This document shows, one piece after another, positions 1-6,444 of a stretch of 7,953 nucleotides of DNA. The DNA comes from Pseudomonadota bacterium (GTDB lineage Bacteria; Pseudomonadota; Alphaproteobacteria; Rhodospirillales; 2-02-FULL-58-16), in the NCBI GenBank assembly GCA_022567015.1, contig JADFHR010000152.1:1-7953 (forward strand). Reading direction: 5' to 3'. The position numbers and the translations under genes were made by a program. Below the pieces are notes generated by a model. That model saw only the letters and a program-made list of their open reading frames with translations. It did no database searches and was not told the origin of the DNA. Every line of letters starts with the position of its first letter. Position 1 is the stretch's first letter.

Positions 1-888
1 CGCGACGGCGCCTGGGTTGTATCCGCCCTCCAGGACCGACACCAGGCGTCCGGCGCAACACCGCTGTGCAACCTTGACGATCTCCCGCGTGGCCCAAACC
101 AGATCCTCGGTATCGAAACGCAACCCGCCGATGGGATCCGCCCTGAGGGCGTCGAACCCGGCCGAGATGAGCACGAAATCCGGCGCGAAGAACGTCAGCC
201 GCGGCAGAATCTTTTGTGCGAACAAGCGGCGGAACTCCTCGCCTCCCCAGCCCCGGGCCAGGGTCACGTTGACGATATTGCCGACGCCGCACTCTTTCTC
301 GGCCCCGGTATTGGGAAAAAGGAACGACTGATGGGTGGAGGCGAAGAACAGGGCGGCGTCCCGTTCGAACATCACCTGGGTGCCGTTGCCGTGGTGCACG
401 TCGAAATCGACCACCGCGACGCGCTTGAACCCATGGGCCATCCGTGCGTGGAGGGCGCCCACGGCGACGTTGTTGAACAGGCAAAACCCCATGGTGCGCG
501 ACGGCTCGGCGTGGTGCCCCGGGGGCCGCACGGCGCAAAAGGCGTTCTTCCCCTCGCCGGCCGCCACCGCGTCGACCGCCGCGCAGGCGGCCCCGGCGGC
601 CCGCAGCGCGGCCTCGCCGGACCCCGACGATATTACGGTGCCCGAACCCTCAAGCTCTATGCGGCCCGAGGACGGGACGGCGTTCAGCACGTCGATGATG
701 TATTGGTTGTCGTGAACCCGCGCCAGATGACTGTGCTCGGCGCGCGGCGCGCGGCGCCAATCCAGGTCCGAAAACTCGGGTTTGGACAGGGTCTCGAGCA
801 GGCGATGCAACCGCTCTTGCGATTCCGGATGAAACGGGCCGGTATCGTGCTCGAGGCAGGCCGTATGGGTGAAAAGAAGGGTCGTCAT
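1..888 (-). CDS. Histone deacetylase family protein (class II-like), C-terminus cut by window edge
   Basis: Zinc-dependent deacetylase of the arginase/deacetylase fold, expected in the cytoplasm, removing acetyl groups from acetyl-lysine or acetyl-polyamine substrates. The 296 visible residues carry the family signatures in order: RPPGHHAE (121-128, general-base histidine pair 125/126), MGFCLFNN (133-140), DFDVHHGNGT (161-170, zinc ligands Asp163 and His165), SAGFDA (242-247, third ligand Asp246) and LEGGYN (286-291, catalytic Tyr290). All catalytic residues are present, so the enzyme looks active. Only roughly 10-20 residues should be missing beyond position 1, judging from the family's usual length of just over 300. 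Translation starts at the ATG read from 888, 14 bp after the stop of the acetyltransferase gene, with only a weak GGGA-like ribosome site. The short gap suggests co-transcription. The substrate cannot be told from sequence: protein (AcuC-like) and acetylpolyamine deacetylation are both possible. Confidence 0.93.
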   Translation of the reverse strand, partial: MTTLLFTHTACLEHDTGPFHPESQERLHRLLETLSKPEFSDLDWRRAPRAEHSHLARVHDNQYIIDVLNAVPSSGRIELEGSGTVISSGSGEAALRAAGAACAAVDAVAAGEGKNAFCAVRPPGHHAEPSRTMGFCLFNNVAVGALHARMAHGFKRVAVVDFDVHHGNGTQVMFERDAALFFASTHQSFLFPNTGAEKECGVGNIVNVTLARGWGGEEFRRLFAQKILPRLTFFAPDFVLISAGFDALRADPIGGLRFDTEDLVWATREIVKVAQRCCAGRLVSVLEGGYNPGAVA

Positions 889-902
889 CGAGGTCCCGTG
901 GG

Positions 903-1598
903 TCAGGTTTTCGGTGTGTTCATGCGGCGCGGAAAGCACCAAGGCATCGCCCGCCGGTCCTTGGCCGTGCAGAAGGCGCATTGAAGCCTGAGTTGGTTGG
1001 AAACGGTCTGGATGCAGGACCTGCAGCGGGTGATGAACCGCTCCCGATTGGCGTCGTCGATATGCACGGATGAAATCGGCGCGCCCATGGGAGGGGGTTT
1101 GCTGAACGAAAGGCGCCGCAACATTTGAACCGTCGCCGGATGAACGGCGTAACTGTAGATGATGGTTATCTTCAGGTGGGGATCGGTCACCAGATCGACG
1201 AATGCCTGGGCGACGAGAATGCTTGCCAGACCCCGTTTGCGAAGCGTCCCGTCGACAATGACCGAGTCCAGTTTGCACGCATGGGCCTGATCGGTCTTGT
1301 GCTCCATGACCGTGCAACAGGAAACCGCGCAAAGTTTTCCGCACCCCATGAGACCGAGCAGGTGCGGTTCCCCGGGCGCCTCGGCTTTACGATCGGCGTC
1401 CAGATAGGTGCCAATTCTGCCGATTTCCGGCGAGGTGCCATGGCGGCGCGCGAATTCCCGGAAGGTGTCCTCCGAGATCGTTTGAAAGGTCAGGGTTTCG
1501 GTCGTGGCCGAAGACGATTTCGTCGAGTGCCCGTCCGCCCGCCGGTTGCGGCGGCCGTACCCGGCCCTTGACGTGGACGGACGGTGGCGACTGGGCAT
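903..1598 (-). CDS. GNAT-family N-acetyltransferase with C-terminal CxxC...CxxC tail
   Basis: Predicted acetyl-CoA-dependent acyltransferase of 231 residues. The core runs from about residue 35 to 185. Motif A is at about 110-131, with the acetyl-CoA pyrophosphate-binding turn LRKRGLAS (119-126), followed by the amphipathic helix ILVAQAFVDLV and a typical C-terminal segment in which HPATVQMLRRLSF (153-165) matches the N-x-x-A-x-x-x-Y/L-x-x-x-G-F region of GNATs. The first 33 residues are basic and Ser/Thr-rich, probably disordered. After the core comes a tail with Cys192, Cys195, Cys207 and Cys210 (CX2CX11CX2C), which looks like a small metal site. The ATG at 1598 is preceded by GAGG with a 7-nt gap, which supports it, although the family core would also allow a later non-ATG start. 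The gene lies directly upstream of the deacetylase, probably in the same operon. Family assignment is firm; the substrate is unknown. Confidence 0.8.
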   Translation of the reverse strand: MPSRHRPSTSRAGYGRRNRRADGHSTKSSSATTETLTFQTISEDTFREFARRHGTSPEIGRIGTYLDADRKAEAPGEPHLLGLMGCGKLCAVSCCTVMEHKTDQAHACKLDSVIVDGTLRKRGLASILVAQAFVDLVTDPHLKITIIYSYAVHPATVQMLRRLSFSKPPPMGAPISSVHIDDANRERFITRCRSCIQTVSNQLRLQCAFCTAKDRRAMPWCFPRRMNTPKT

Positions 1599-1751
1599 TG
1601 ACAGGCCTCGTACCCGATTGGGCTTTGGAAATTTCCGGTGGACGCCGCCGCGGGGTGCTTTTGTCCAGCCGTCACCCGTGACCGTACGTCAAATGGCGCC
1701 GGTCCAACATTATCCAAAAGGTTGATCGGCCGCCGAAACAGCGATCGTGGT

Positions 1752-1778
1752 CCCCGGCCGTGCCGCGGACGGCCGGGG
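1752..1778. other. GC-rich perfect hairpin, 10-bp stem and 7-nt loop
   Basis: CCCCGGCCGT (1752-1761) and ACGGCCGGGG (1769-1778) are exact inverted repeats around a GCCGCGG loop. There is no T-tract on either side in either direction, so it is not a canonical intrinsic terminator. It lies about 155 bp upstream of the acetyltransferase start. It could be a factor-dependent terminator or relic of a lost gene, a regulatory structure, or chance in GC-rich DNA. Confidence 0.4.
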
Positions 1779-1890
1779 CGGCATCGCCTGGGCGAGACCG
1801 CTTTCGCCGGTATGCGGAACCGTGTGACGGATTCACCCAGGCCACCAGGTGGGTGGAGGAGTGCGCTTCGGAGCCGACGCCGCACGGCGC

Positions 1891-1896
1891 CCTAGC
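1891..1896. repeat. Left target-site duplication CCTAGC
   Basis: CCTAGC immediately precedes the left inverted repeat and is repeated exactly at 2896-2901 after the right one. It fits the NCTAGN target preference known for IS481 itself. Confidence 0.9.
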
Positions 1897-1918
1897 TGTT
1901 TAGTCCTGGAGTGTGGTG
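1897..1918 (+). repeat. Left terminal inverted repeat of the IS481-family element
   Basis: Twenty-two bases starting TGTTTAGTCCT and ending GGAGTGTGGTG. They match the right end at 21 of 22 positions. Confidence 0.93.
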
Positions 1919-1952
1919 GTGTAGACATATGTCATCACATGAAGGATGAGTT

Positions 1953-2900
1953 ATGGGCCAGATACTACACGGCAGCGCCAAGACCACGCACGCGATCAGA
2001 GCGGCAATACAGCGATCGCAAGCTACGATCGAAGAGCTGAGCGAGCAATACGATCTCAACCCGAAGACCGTTATGAAGTGGAAGAAACGGGACTTCGTCG
2101 ATGACGCTCGGATGGGGCCCAAAGAGGTCCGCTCGACGGTTCTTACGCCACAGGAAGAAGCGATCATTGTAGCGTTCCGCAGGTATACGCTTCTGCCACT
2201 GGATGATTGTCTGTATGCCCTTCAAGCAACCATTCCACATCTGACGCGCTCTTCGCTGCACCGCTGTTTCCAGCGCCACGGCATCTCCCGCCTTCCCGCG
2301 ATGGAGGGGGACAAGCCGAAGAAGAAGTTCAAGAAATACCCCATTGGCTACATCCACATCGATATTGCCGAAGTGCGGACCGAGGACGGAAAACTGTATC
2401 TGTTCGTGGCCATCGACCGGACCTCGAAGCTTGCCTATGTGGAACTCCATGAGCGCCAGACAAAAGCGATTGCCACGGACTTCCTACGCAACCTTATCGA
2501 AACCATCCCCTACCGGATCCACACGATTCTGACCGACAACGGCATCCAGTTCACCAACCAGGCCCGCCAGATTTATGCCTTCCGGCACATCTTCGACCGT
2601 GTCTGCGATGAACACGAAATTGAACATCGGCTAACCAAAATCAACCATCCCTGGACCAATGGGCAAGTCGAGAGGATGAACCGAACGATCAAGGACGCAA
2701 CGGTCAAGCGCTATCATTATGAAAGCCATGATCAGCTCAAAGAGCACCTGGACACCTTCCTCCTGGCCTACAACTTCGCCAAGCGGCTCAAGACCCTGAA
2801 GGGCCTCACTCCATACGAATACGTCTGCAAAGTCTGGACACTGGAGCCAGAGCGATTCAAACTCAATCCGCTACACCACACTCCGGGACTAAACACCTAG
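1953..2900 (+). CDS. IS481-family transposase (DDE integrase core)
   Basis: A 315-residue transposase that should catalyse cut and transfer of the element. An N-terminal helix-turn-helix (about residues 12-45, IEELSEQYDLNPKTVMKWKK) would bind the inverted repeats, and a second helical region (about 64-112) is followed by an RNase H-fold integrase core (about 128-290). The catalytic triad is Asp137 (in YIHIDIAEV), Asp195 (in LTDNGIQF) and Glu240 (in HPWTNGQVERMN). Forty-four residues separate the second Asp and the Glu, more than the textbook 35, because of an insert around residues 205-222. The ATG at 1953 follows GAAGGA (1941-1946) with a 6-nt gap. The last sense codon straddles the right end of the element, and the TAG stop (2898-2900) lies wholly within the target duplication. 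The frame is intact and the enzyme is probably functional. Confidence 0.95.
   Translation: MGQILHGSAKTTHAIRAAIQRSQATIEELSEQYDLNPKTVMKWKKRDFVDDARMGPKEVRSTVLTPQEEAIIVAFRRYTLLPLDDCLYALQATIPHLTRSSLHRCFQRHGISRLPAMEGDKPKKKFKKYPIGYIHIDIAEVRTEDGKLYLFVAIDRTSKLAYVELHERQTKAIATDFLRNLIETIPYRIHTILTDNGIQFTNQARQIYAFRHIFDRVCDEHEIEHRLTKINHPWTNGQVERMNRTIKDATVKRYHYESHDQLKEHLDTFLLAYNFAKRLKTLKGLTPYEYVCKVWTLEPERFKLNPLHHTPGLNT
2874..2895 (-). repeat. Right terminal inverted repeat of the IS481-family element
   Basis: Read on the minus strand it begins TGTTTAGTCCC and pairs with the left end over 22 bases with one mismatch. It overlaps the last codons of the transposase. Confidence 0.93.
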
Positions 2901-2901
2901 C
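2896..2901. repeat. Right target-site duplication CCTAGC, carrying the transposase stop codon
   Basis: Exact copy of 1891-1896. The TAG within it (2898-2900) is in frame with the transposase and ends it. Confidence 0.9.
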
Positions 2902-3793
2902 CCGCCACCGCGAGGCCGACCGCGACTTTGCCGACCGCAACTTCATCCGCGTGAACTGGCCGGCGGTGCCGCTGGATCGGGTGATCGACATCGTTGCCGC
3001 CGACGGCGCGAACACGCCCTTCCACCGCATGTGCATCAGCATGATCACCCATCCCAACTCGGACGCGGACACGGTGACGGTCCTCGAACGGTGGACCGAG
3101 CGGGTGGCGCCGGAAACGGTGGCGATCTCCATCCTGTCCAACCCGACGACGATGACGCGGCAAGACGTGGAAACCCTGCACGGGCTGGGCACCGACATAT
3201 TTACCGTGGCGCTGGACGCGGCGACGCCCGAGCTGTTCGACCGCACCCGGGGACGGGGTGTCCAGTCGCCACACACGTGGAAAAAGTACTGGGAAATCCT
3301 GCATGACGCGCGGGACATCTTCGGGCCGCAGAAGTTCGGCGCCCATATCATCGTCGGCATGGGCGAGACCGAGTACGACGCGCTGTCCCTGGCGCAGCGG
3401 ATTGTCGACCTGGGGGGCCACAACCACATGTTCTGCTTCTTCCCGGAAAAGGGCTCGTTGATGGATCACCTGCCGGCGACGCCCCGGGATCAGTGGCGCC
3501 GGGTGCAGCTCGGCCGTTACCTCATCGACTATTGCGGCGGCCGCGTCGAGCACATGACCTTCGACGACCGCGGCCGGGTCTCCGCGTTCGGCCTGCCGGC
3601 GCCGGAACTGGACGCCATCATCGATTCGGGCCTGCCCTTCCGCACCTCCGGGTGCCCGGGCAAGTTCCGCGACGACGTCTCCGCCTGCGACAGGCCCTAC
3701 GGGGATTCGCCGCCGAGCAATATCGCCAGCTATCCCTTCCAGCCCAAAAAACACGACGTCCGGAAGATCCGCCGGCAGCTCGGTCTGCGATGA
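2902..3793 (+). pseudogene. Radical SAM protein, LipS-type lipoyl synthase-like, 5' end missing at the IS element
   Basis: About 297 residues of coding frame run from the IS boundary to the TGA at 3791-3793. Recognisable blocks resemble the biotin/lipoyl synthase side of the radical SAM superfamily: NFIRVNWPAVPLD just after the junction, VAISILSNPTTM, TDIFTVALDAATPELFDRTRG, HIIVGMGETEYDA, FCFFPEKGSLMDHLP and a C-terminal SGCPGKFRDDVSACDRPYGD with two cysteines. The CxxxCxxC motif that holds the SAM-binding iron-sulfur cluster should lie shortly before NFIRVNWP. It is absent both from the remaining frame and from the DNA upstream of the element. The first possible starts (GTG 2951, then internal ATGs) have no good ribosome site, and any product would lack the cluster. 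The gene overlaps the lipoate ligase by ATGA, which is the main reason to call it LipS-like. Which LipS paralogue it is cannot be settled here. In its normal form it would insert sulfur into the octanoyl chain of lipoyl domains. Confidence 0.75.
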
Positions 3794-4869
3794 CGGCCCG
3801 CTTCCGCGTCATCGACACCGGGCTTCGCCAAGGGCGGGCCAATATCGCCTTCGACCAGGCGATGATCGAGGCGCACAAGGCCGGCCACATTCCCGACACC
3901 ATCCGCTTCCTGCGCTTCCCGCCGACGGCGCTGGTCGGCCGCCATCAGGCCCTCGGCCGGGAGGTGCGGCTGGACTATTGCCGGCGGCGCGGCATCGGGG
4001 TGGCGCGGCGTATCACGGGCGGCGGCGCCATCTACTTCGATCCGGGCCAGTTGGGCTGGGAGCTGGTGTTCCGCCGCGCCGCCCTGGGCCCGACCGGTCT
4101 CGCGGACCTGGCGCGCATCATCTGCGAGGCGGCGGCATCGGGGCTCGGGCGGCTGGGGGTGGCGGCGCGCTACCGGCCGCGCAACGACATCGAGGTGGAC
4201 GGCCGCAAGCTGTGCGGCACCGGCGGCTTCTTCGACGGAGACACGCTGTTCTACCAGGGGACGCTCCTCATCGACACCGACCCGGCGGACATGGTGGCGG
4301 CCCTGAAGGTGCCCCGGGAGAAGCTCGCCAAGCGCGGGCTGGACTCGGCGGAGCAGCGGGTGGTCAGCCTCAAGGACCTGCTCGGCGACCGCCTGCCGGG
4401 GCTGCCGGCAATCCGCGACGCGTTGCTCGCCGGCCTGGCCGAGGGCCTCGGCATCGAGCCCGTGGCGGGCGATATCACGGAGGCGGAGGAGGCCCTGGCG
4501 CGGAAACTCCACGACCAGGAGATCGGCACCGACGCCTTCGTGGCGGAGATCGACGAACCCGGCGGCGGAGACGATACGCTCTCGGCCAGCCACACCGGCG
4601 CCGGCGGCACGATCACGGTGTCGGTGCGCCTGGAGGGTCCGGCGAAGGACCGGGTGCGCGAGGTGCTGATCACCGGGGACTTCTTCGTCGCCCCGCCGCG
4701 CACCGTCTTCGACCTCGAGGCAAGCCTGCGCGGGGTGCGGCTCAAGGACCTGGGCGCGGCGGTGGACAGCTTCTTTGCCGATACGCCGGTCGATCTGCTC
4801 AGCGCCGCCCCGGCGGACTTCCGCGCCGCCCTGGAGGCGGCGGCGGGGTTGGGTGATACGGCACCGTAA
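3790..4869 (+). CDS. lplA: Lipoate-protein ligase A family protein, two-domain type
   Basis: A 359-residue ligase predicted to activate lipoate or octanoate with ATP and attach it to a lysine of lipoyl carrier domains in the cytoplasm. The N-terminal BPL/LplA catalytic domain (about 1-250) shows FPPTALVGRHQ (43-53), the acyl-binding RRITGGGAIYFD (73-84) and NDIEVDGRKLCGTGG (132-146), in which Lys140 is the conserved catalytic lysine, followed by YQGTLLIDTD (155-164). A C-terminal accessory domain (about 265-350) has the VLITGDFFVAPP...LEASLRG pattern typical of LplA/LplB C-domains, so both halves are on one chain. The ATG at 3790 overlaps the radical SAM stop as ATGA, implying translational coupling. 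An in-frame extension upstream of it would only shadow the radical SAM gene. With its partner gene broken, translation of this ligase may be reduced, or it may act only in scavenging. Confidence 0.92.
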   Translation: MTARFRVIDTGLRQGRANIAFDQAMIEAHKAGHIPDTIRFLRFPPTALVGRHQALGREVRLDYCRRRGIGVARRITGGGAIYFDPGQLGWELVFRRAALGPTGLADLARIICEAAASGLGRLGVAARYRPRNDIEVDGRKLCGTGGFFDGDTLFYQGTLLIDTDPADMVAALKVPREKLAKRGLDSAEQRVVSLKDLLGDRLPGLPAIRDALLAGLAEGLGIEPVAGDITEAEEALARKLHDQEIGTDAFVAEIDEPGGGDDTLSASHTGAGGTITVSVRLEGPAKDRVREVLITGDFFVAPPRTVFDLEASLRGVRLKDLGAAVDSFFADTPVDLLSAAPADFRAALEAAAGLGDTAP

Positions 4870-4905
4870 CGGCGAAGCGCCAACGGCGGCGGACCCCTGG
4901 TTTTC

Positions 4906-6444
4906 TCAGCGCTCCGCCTGCAACACCACGTGGGACATGAGGCGGTCCACGGGGGCGAAGTCGTCGGTCAGAAGCGGCACCCGCGCCCGGGCAATGCGCG
5001 CCGCCAGGTCCGCGGGCGGCCAGCGCACCCAGGTCCGCTCGGTACCGCGCATGGACGACAGGCGCGCCACCGGCGTCGGGTGCGCCGACGCCAGCACCAC
5101 ATAGGTCACCCGGCCGGGGCGGCCCGCCTCGCCGCGCTCGATCCATGCCTCGACCGAGGCGAAGTCCTTTTTCAACGTCCTGATCAGGCTGAACAGGAAG
5201 CGCGGCCGGCCGCCGCCGCCGTCCACCACGTTGACCGCATAGAACCCGCCCGCTGTCAGGCGCGCCGCCACCTCCTGGTGGAATTCGCGGGTCACCAGGT
5301 GGGCGGGGATGGAGATATCGCGAAACGCGTCGCCGAAGATGACGTCGAAGCGGGGCCGGCGGGGCAGGGATTGCAGGGTGGCGCGGGCGTCGCCGTGGTG
5401 GATGGTGAGGCCGGGAACGGCGGCGGGCAGCCACAGGGCGTCGCGGGCGACGGCGGTCACCGCCGGGTCGATCTCGGCGACCACCAACTCCGCATGGGCG
5501 TAGTCGGCGGCCCAGGCGCGGGGCAGGGTATAGCCGCCGCCGCCGATGAAAAAGGCCCTGGGCGCCCGCCCCGGTCCGAGGCGCAGTTTCGTCACCTCGT
5601 CGACGAAGTGGATGTAGGGGCTGTACAAGAGGCCCGGGTCGTCGCGGTCGTTGATGCTGTGGACCAGATGGTCGAGCACCAGGAGCGTGCTTTCGCGCCC
5701 GCTTTCGGCGCTGAAATCGGCGGTGCGGATGCAGTAATAGTCGCTCTCCACCCGGCACGGGGACTCGAACGCGCGCAGGGCGGCGCCCCACCAGCCGAGG
5801 CCGGCGCCGGCGCCGGCGAGCAGCACAAGAAACACCGGGCGCAAGCGGTCGGCGACGACGAAGGCGAGGGACATCGCCGCGTACAGGGCGGCTACGGCGA
5901 TCACCGTGCCCGACGACCCGATCCACGAGATCAACACATAGCCGGCGGCCAGGGTGCCGGCGATGCTGCCCAGTGTCCCCAGGGCGTACATGCGGCCGAT
6001 GACCCGCCCGTGGACATGGGGCTCGGCGTCCACGGCCAATTTGGTGAGGATCGGCGGAACGATGCCGACGAAAAGGCTGGGCAGGAGAAACAGCGCGGCA
6101 CTGAGGGCGACGATGGTGAGGATGGGACTCAACCCCCCCGCCAGCAGCAATCCCGACACCAGGCGCAACAGCACCAGCGAGGCCAGGCTGGAGACCGCGG
6201 CCAGGGCCAGGGCGGCGGCCACCCGGCGGGCGCCGCGGGCGGCGTCGACCGCCGGGGCCGCCAGCAGGCCGCCGATCCAGTGGCCGGCCGACAGACCGGC
6301 CAAAACCACGGCGATGATCGCCGTCCAGGTATAGAGCGACATGCCGACGTAGGGCGCGATCAGCCGGCCGGCCACGATCTCGATGATCAGACCGCAGGCG
6401 GAGCTCAGGAATACCGTCAGGCCGTATGCGATCCGTCGCGCCAG
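4906..6444 (-). CDS. Membrane-anchored spermidine synthase-like protein (fused MFS/SpeE type)
   Basis: Predicted inner-membrane protein of about 512 residues. The N-terminal part (about 1-220) holds about seven hydrophobic segments resembling a shortened MFS-like bundle. The C-terminal part (about 240-500) is a methyltransferase-fold, spermidine-synthase-like domain with FFIGGGGYTLPR (298-309), VVAEIDP (321-327) for the nucleotide-binding loop, and DVIFGDAFRD (367-376) for the catalytic-Asp region. It ends with LLTDDFAPVD (491-500), a hallmark of fused MFS/spermidine synthases. In the glycine loop the canonical GGGDGG reads GGGGYT, so polyamine-synthase chemistry is doubtful. The start is uncertain: the hydrophobic N-terminus needs residues upstream of the GTG at 6375, and the best fit is a CTG at 6444 with GGAGA 6 nt before it, giving an Arg-Arg then membrane-helix beginning. 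An in-frame TAA lies five codons upstream of that CTG. It converges with the lipoate ligase and diverges from the thioredoxin gene. Confidence 0.88.
   Translation of the reverse strand: MARRIAYGLTVFLSSACGLIIEIVAGRLIAPYVGMSLYTWTAIIAVVLAGLSAGHWIGGLLAAPAVDAARGARRVAAALALAAVSSLASLVLLRLVSGLLLAGGLSPILTIVALSAALFLLPSLFVGIVPPILTKLAVDAEPHVHGRVIGRMYALGTLGSIAGTLAAGYVLISWIGSSGTVIAVAALYAAMSLAFVVADRLRPVFLVLLAGAGAGLGWWGAALRAFESPCRVESDYYCIRTADFSAESGRESTLLVLDHLVHSINDRDDPGLLYSPYIHFVDEVTKLRLGPGRAPRAFFIGGGGYTLPRAWAADYAHAELVVAEIDPAVTAVARDALWLPAAVPGLTIHHGDARATLQSLPRRPRFDVIFGDAFRDISIPAHLVTREFHQEVAARLTAGGFYAVNVVDGGGGRPRFLFSLIRTLKKDFASVEAWIERGEAGRPGRVTYVVLASAHPTPVARLSSMRGTERTWVRWPPADLAARIARARVPLLTDDFAPVDRLMSHVVLQAER

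Larger units (their letters stand above)
1599..1896. other. Non-coding or remnant stretch upstream of the acetyltransferase, ending at the IS element
   Basis: I see no convincing gene in these 298 bp. On the minus strand it should hold the promoter of the acetyltransferase operon. A GATAAT box (the plus strand reads ATTATC at 1709-1714) is a possible -10 element, but its -35 partner is poor. On the plus strand, one frame is open from just after a TGA at 1679 to the IS boundary, and with the element removed it joins the frame of the truncated radical SAM gene. That stretch has no recognisable domain and no CxxxCxxC motif, so it is not an obvious 5' end of that gene. Confidence 0.5.
1897..2895 (+). 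mobile_element. Complete IS481-family insertion sequence, 999 bp
   Basis: The element is bounded by 22-bp terminal inverted repeats beginning TGTTTAGTCC (left 1897-1918; right 2874-2895 read on the minus strand), which differ at one position, the 11th base. It is flanked by the 6-bp direct repeat CCTAGC. Size, TGT ends, a single transposase gene filling the element and the CTAG-centred target all fit the IS481 family. Its base composition is visibly less GC-rich than the flanking genes, as expected of recently acquired DNA. The identical flanks, nearly identical ends and uninterrupted transposase suggest a recent and possibly still mobile copy. A 10-bp palindrome GACATATGTC (1924-1933) sits between the left repeat and the transposase start and might act in transposase control. 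Confidence 0.95.

Noticed and set aside
214..984. Plus-strand open frame opposite the deacetylase
   Set aside because: No motif; the minus strand encodes all deacetylase catalytic blocks.
1638..1895. CFCP cysteine pair in a plus-strand open frame upstream of the IS, considered as the missing cluster motif
   Set aside because: It is CxC, not CxxxCxxC, lies in a different frame from the radical SAM gene, about 240 bp from the junction, and the surrounding translation is low-complexity.
2890..2960. Possible fusion of the transposase with the radical SAM frame
   Set aside because: The transposase stops at TAG 2898-2900 and the radical SAM frame is a different reading frame, so no fusion protein is made.
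3493..3789. In-frame 99-codon extension of the lipoate ligase upstream of 3790
   Set aside because: The extension is Arg/Pro-rich shadow of the radical SAM gene, and the ATG at 3790 matches the family N-terminus and overlaps the previous stop as ATGA.
2897..4593. Minus-strand open frames over the radical SAM and ligase genes (2897-3754 and 3730-4593)
   Set aside because: They carry no recognisable motif and lie opposite frames with strong family motifs, so they are antisense shadows.
4870..4905. Bidirectional terminator between the ligase and the spermidine-synthase-like gene
   Set aside because: GGCGAAGCGCC (4872-4882) gives only a 4-bp stem without a T-tract next to it, too weak to call.
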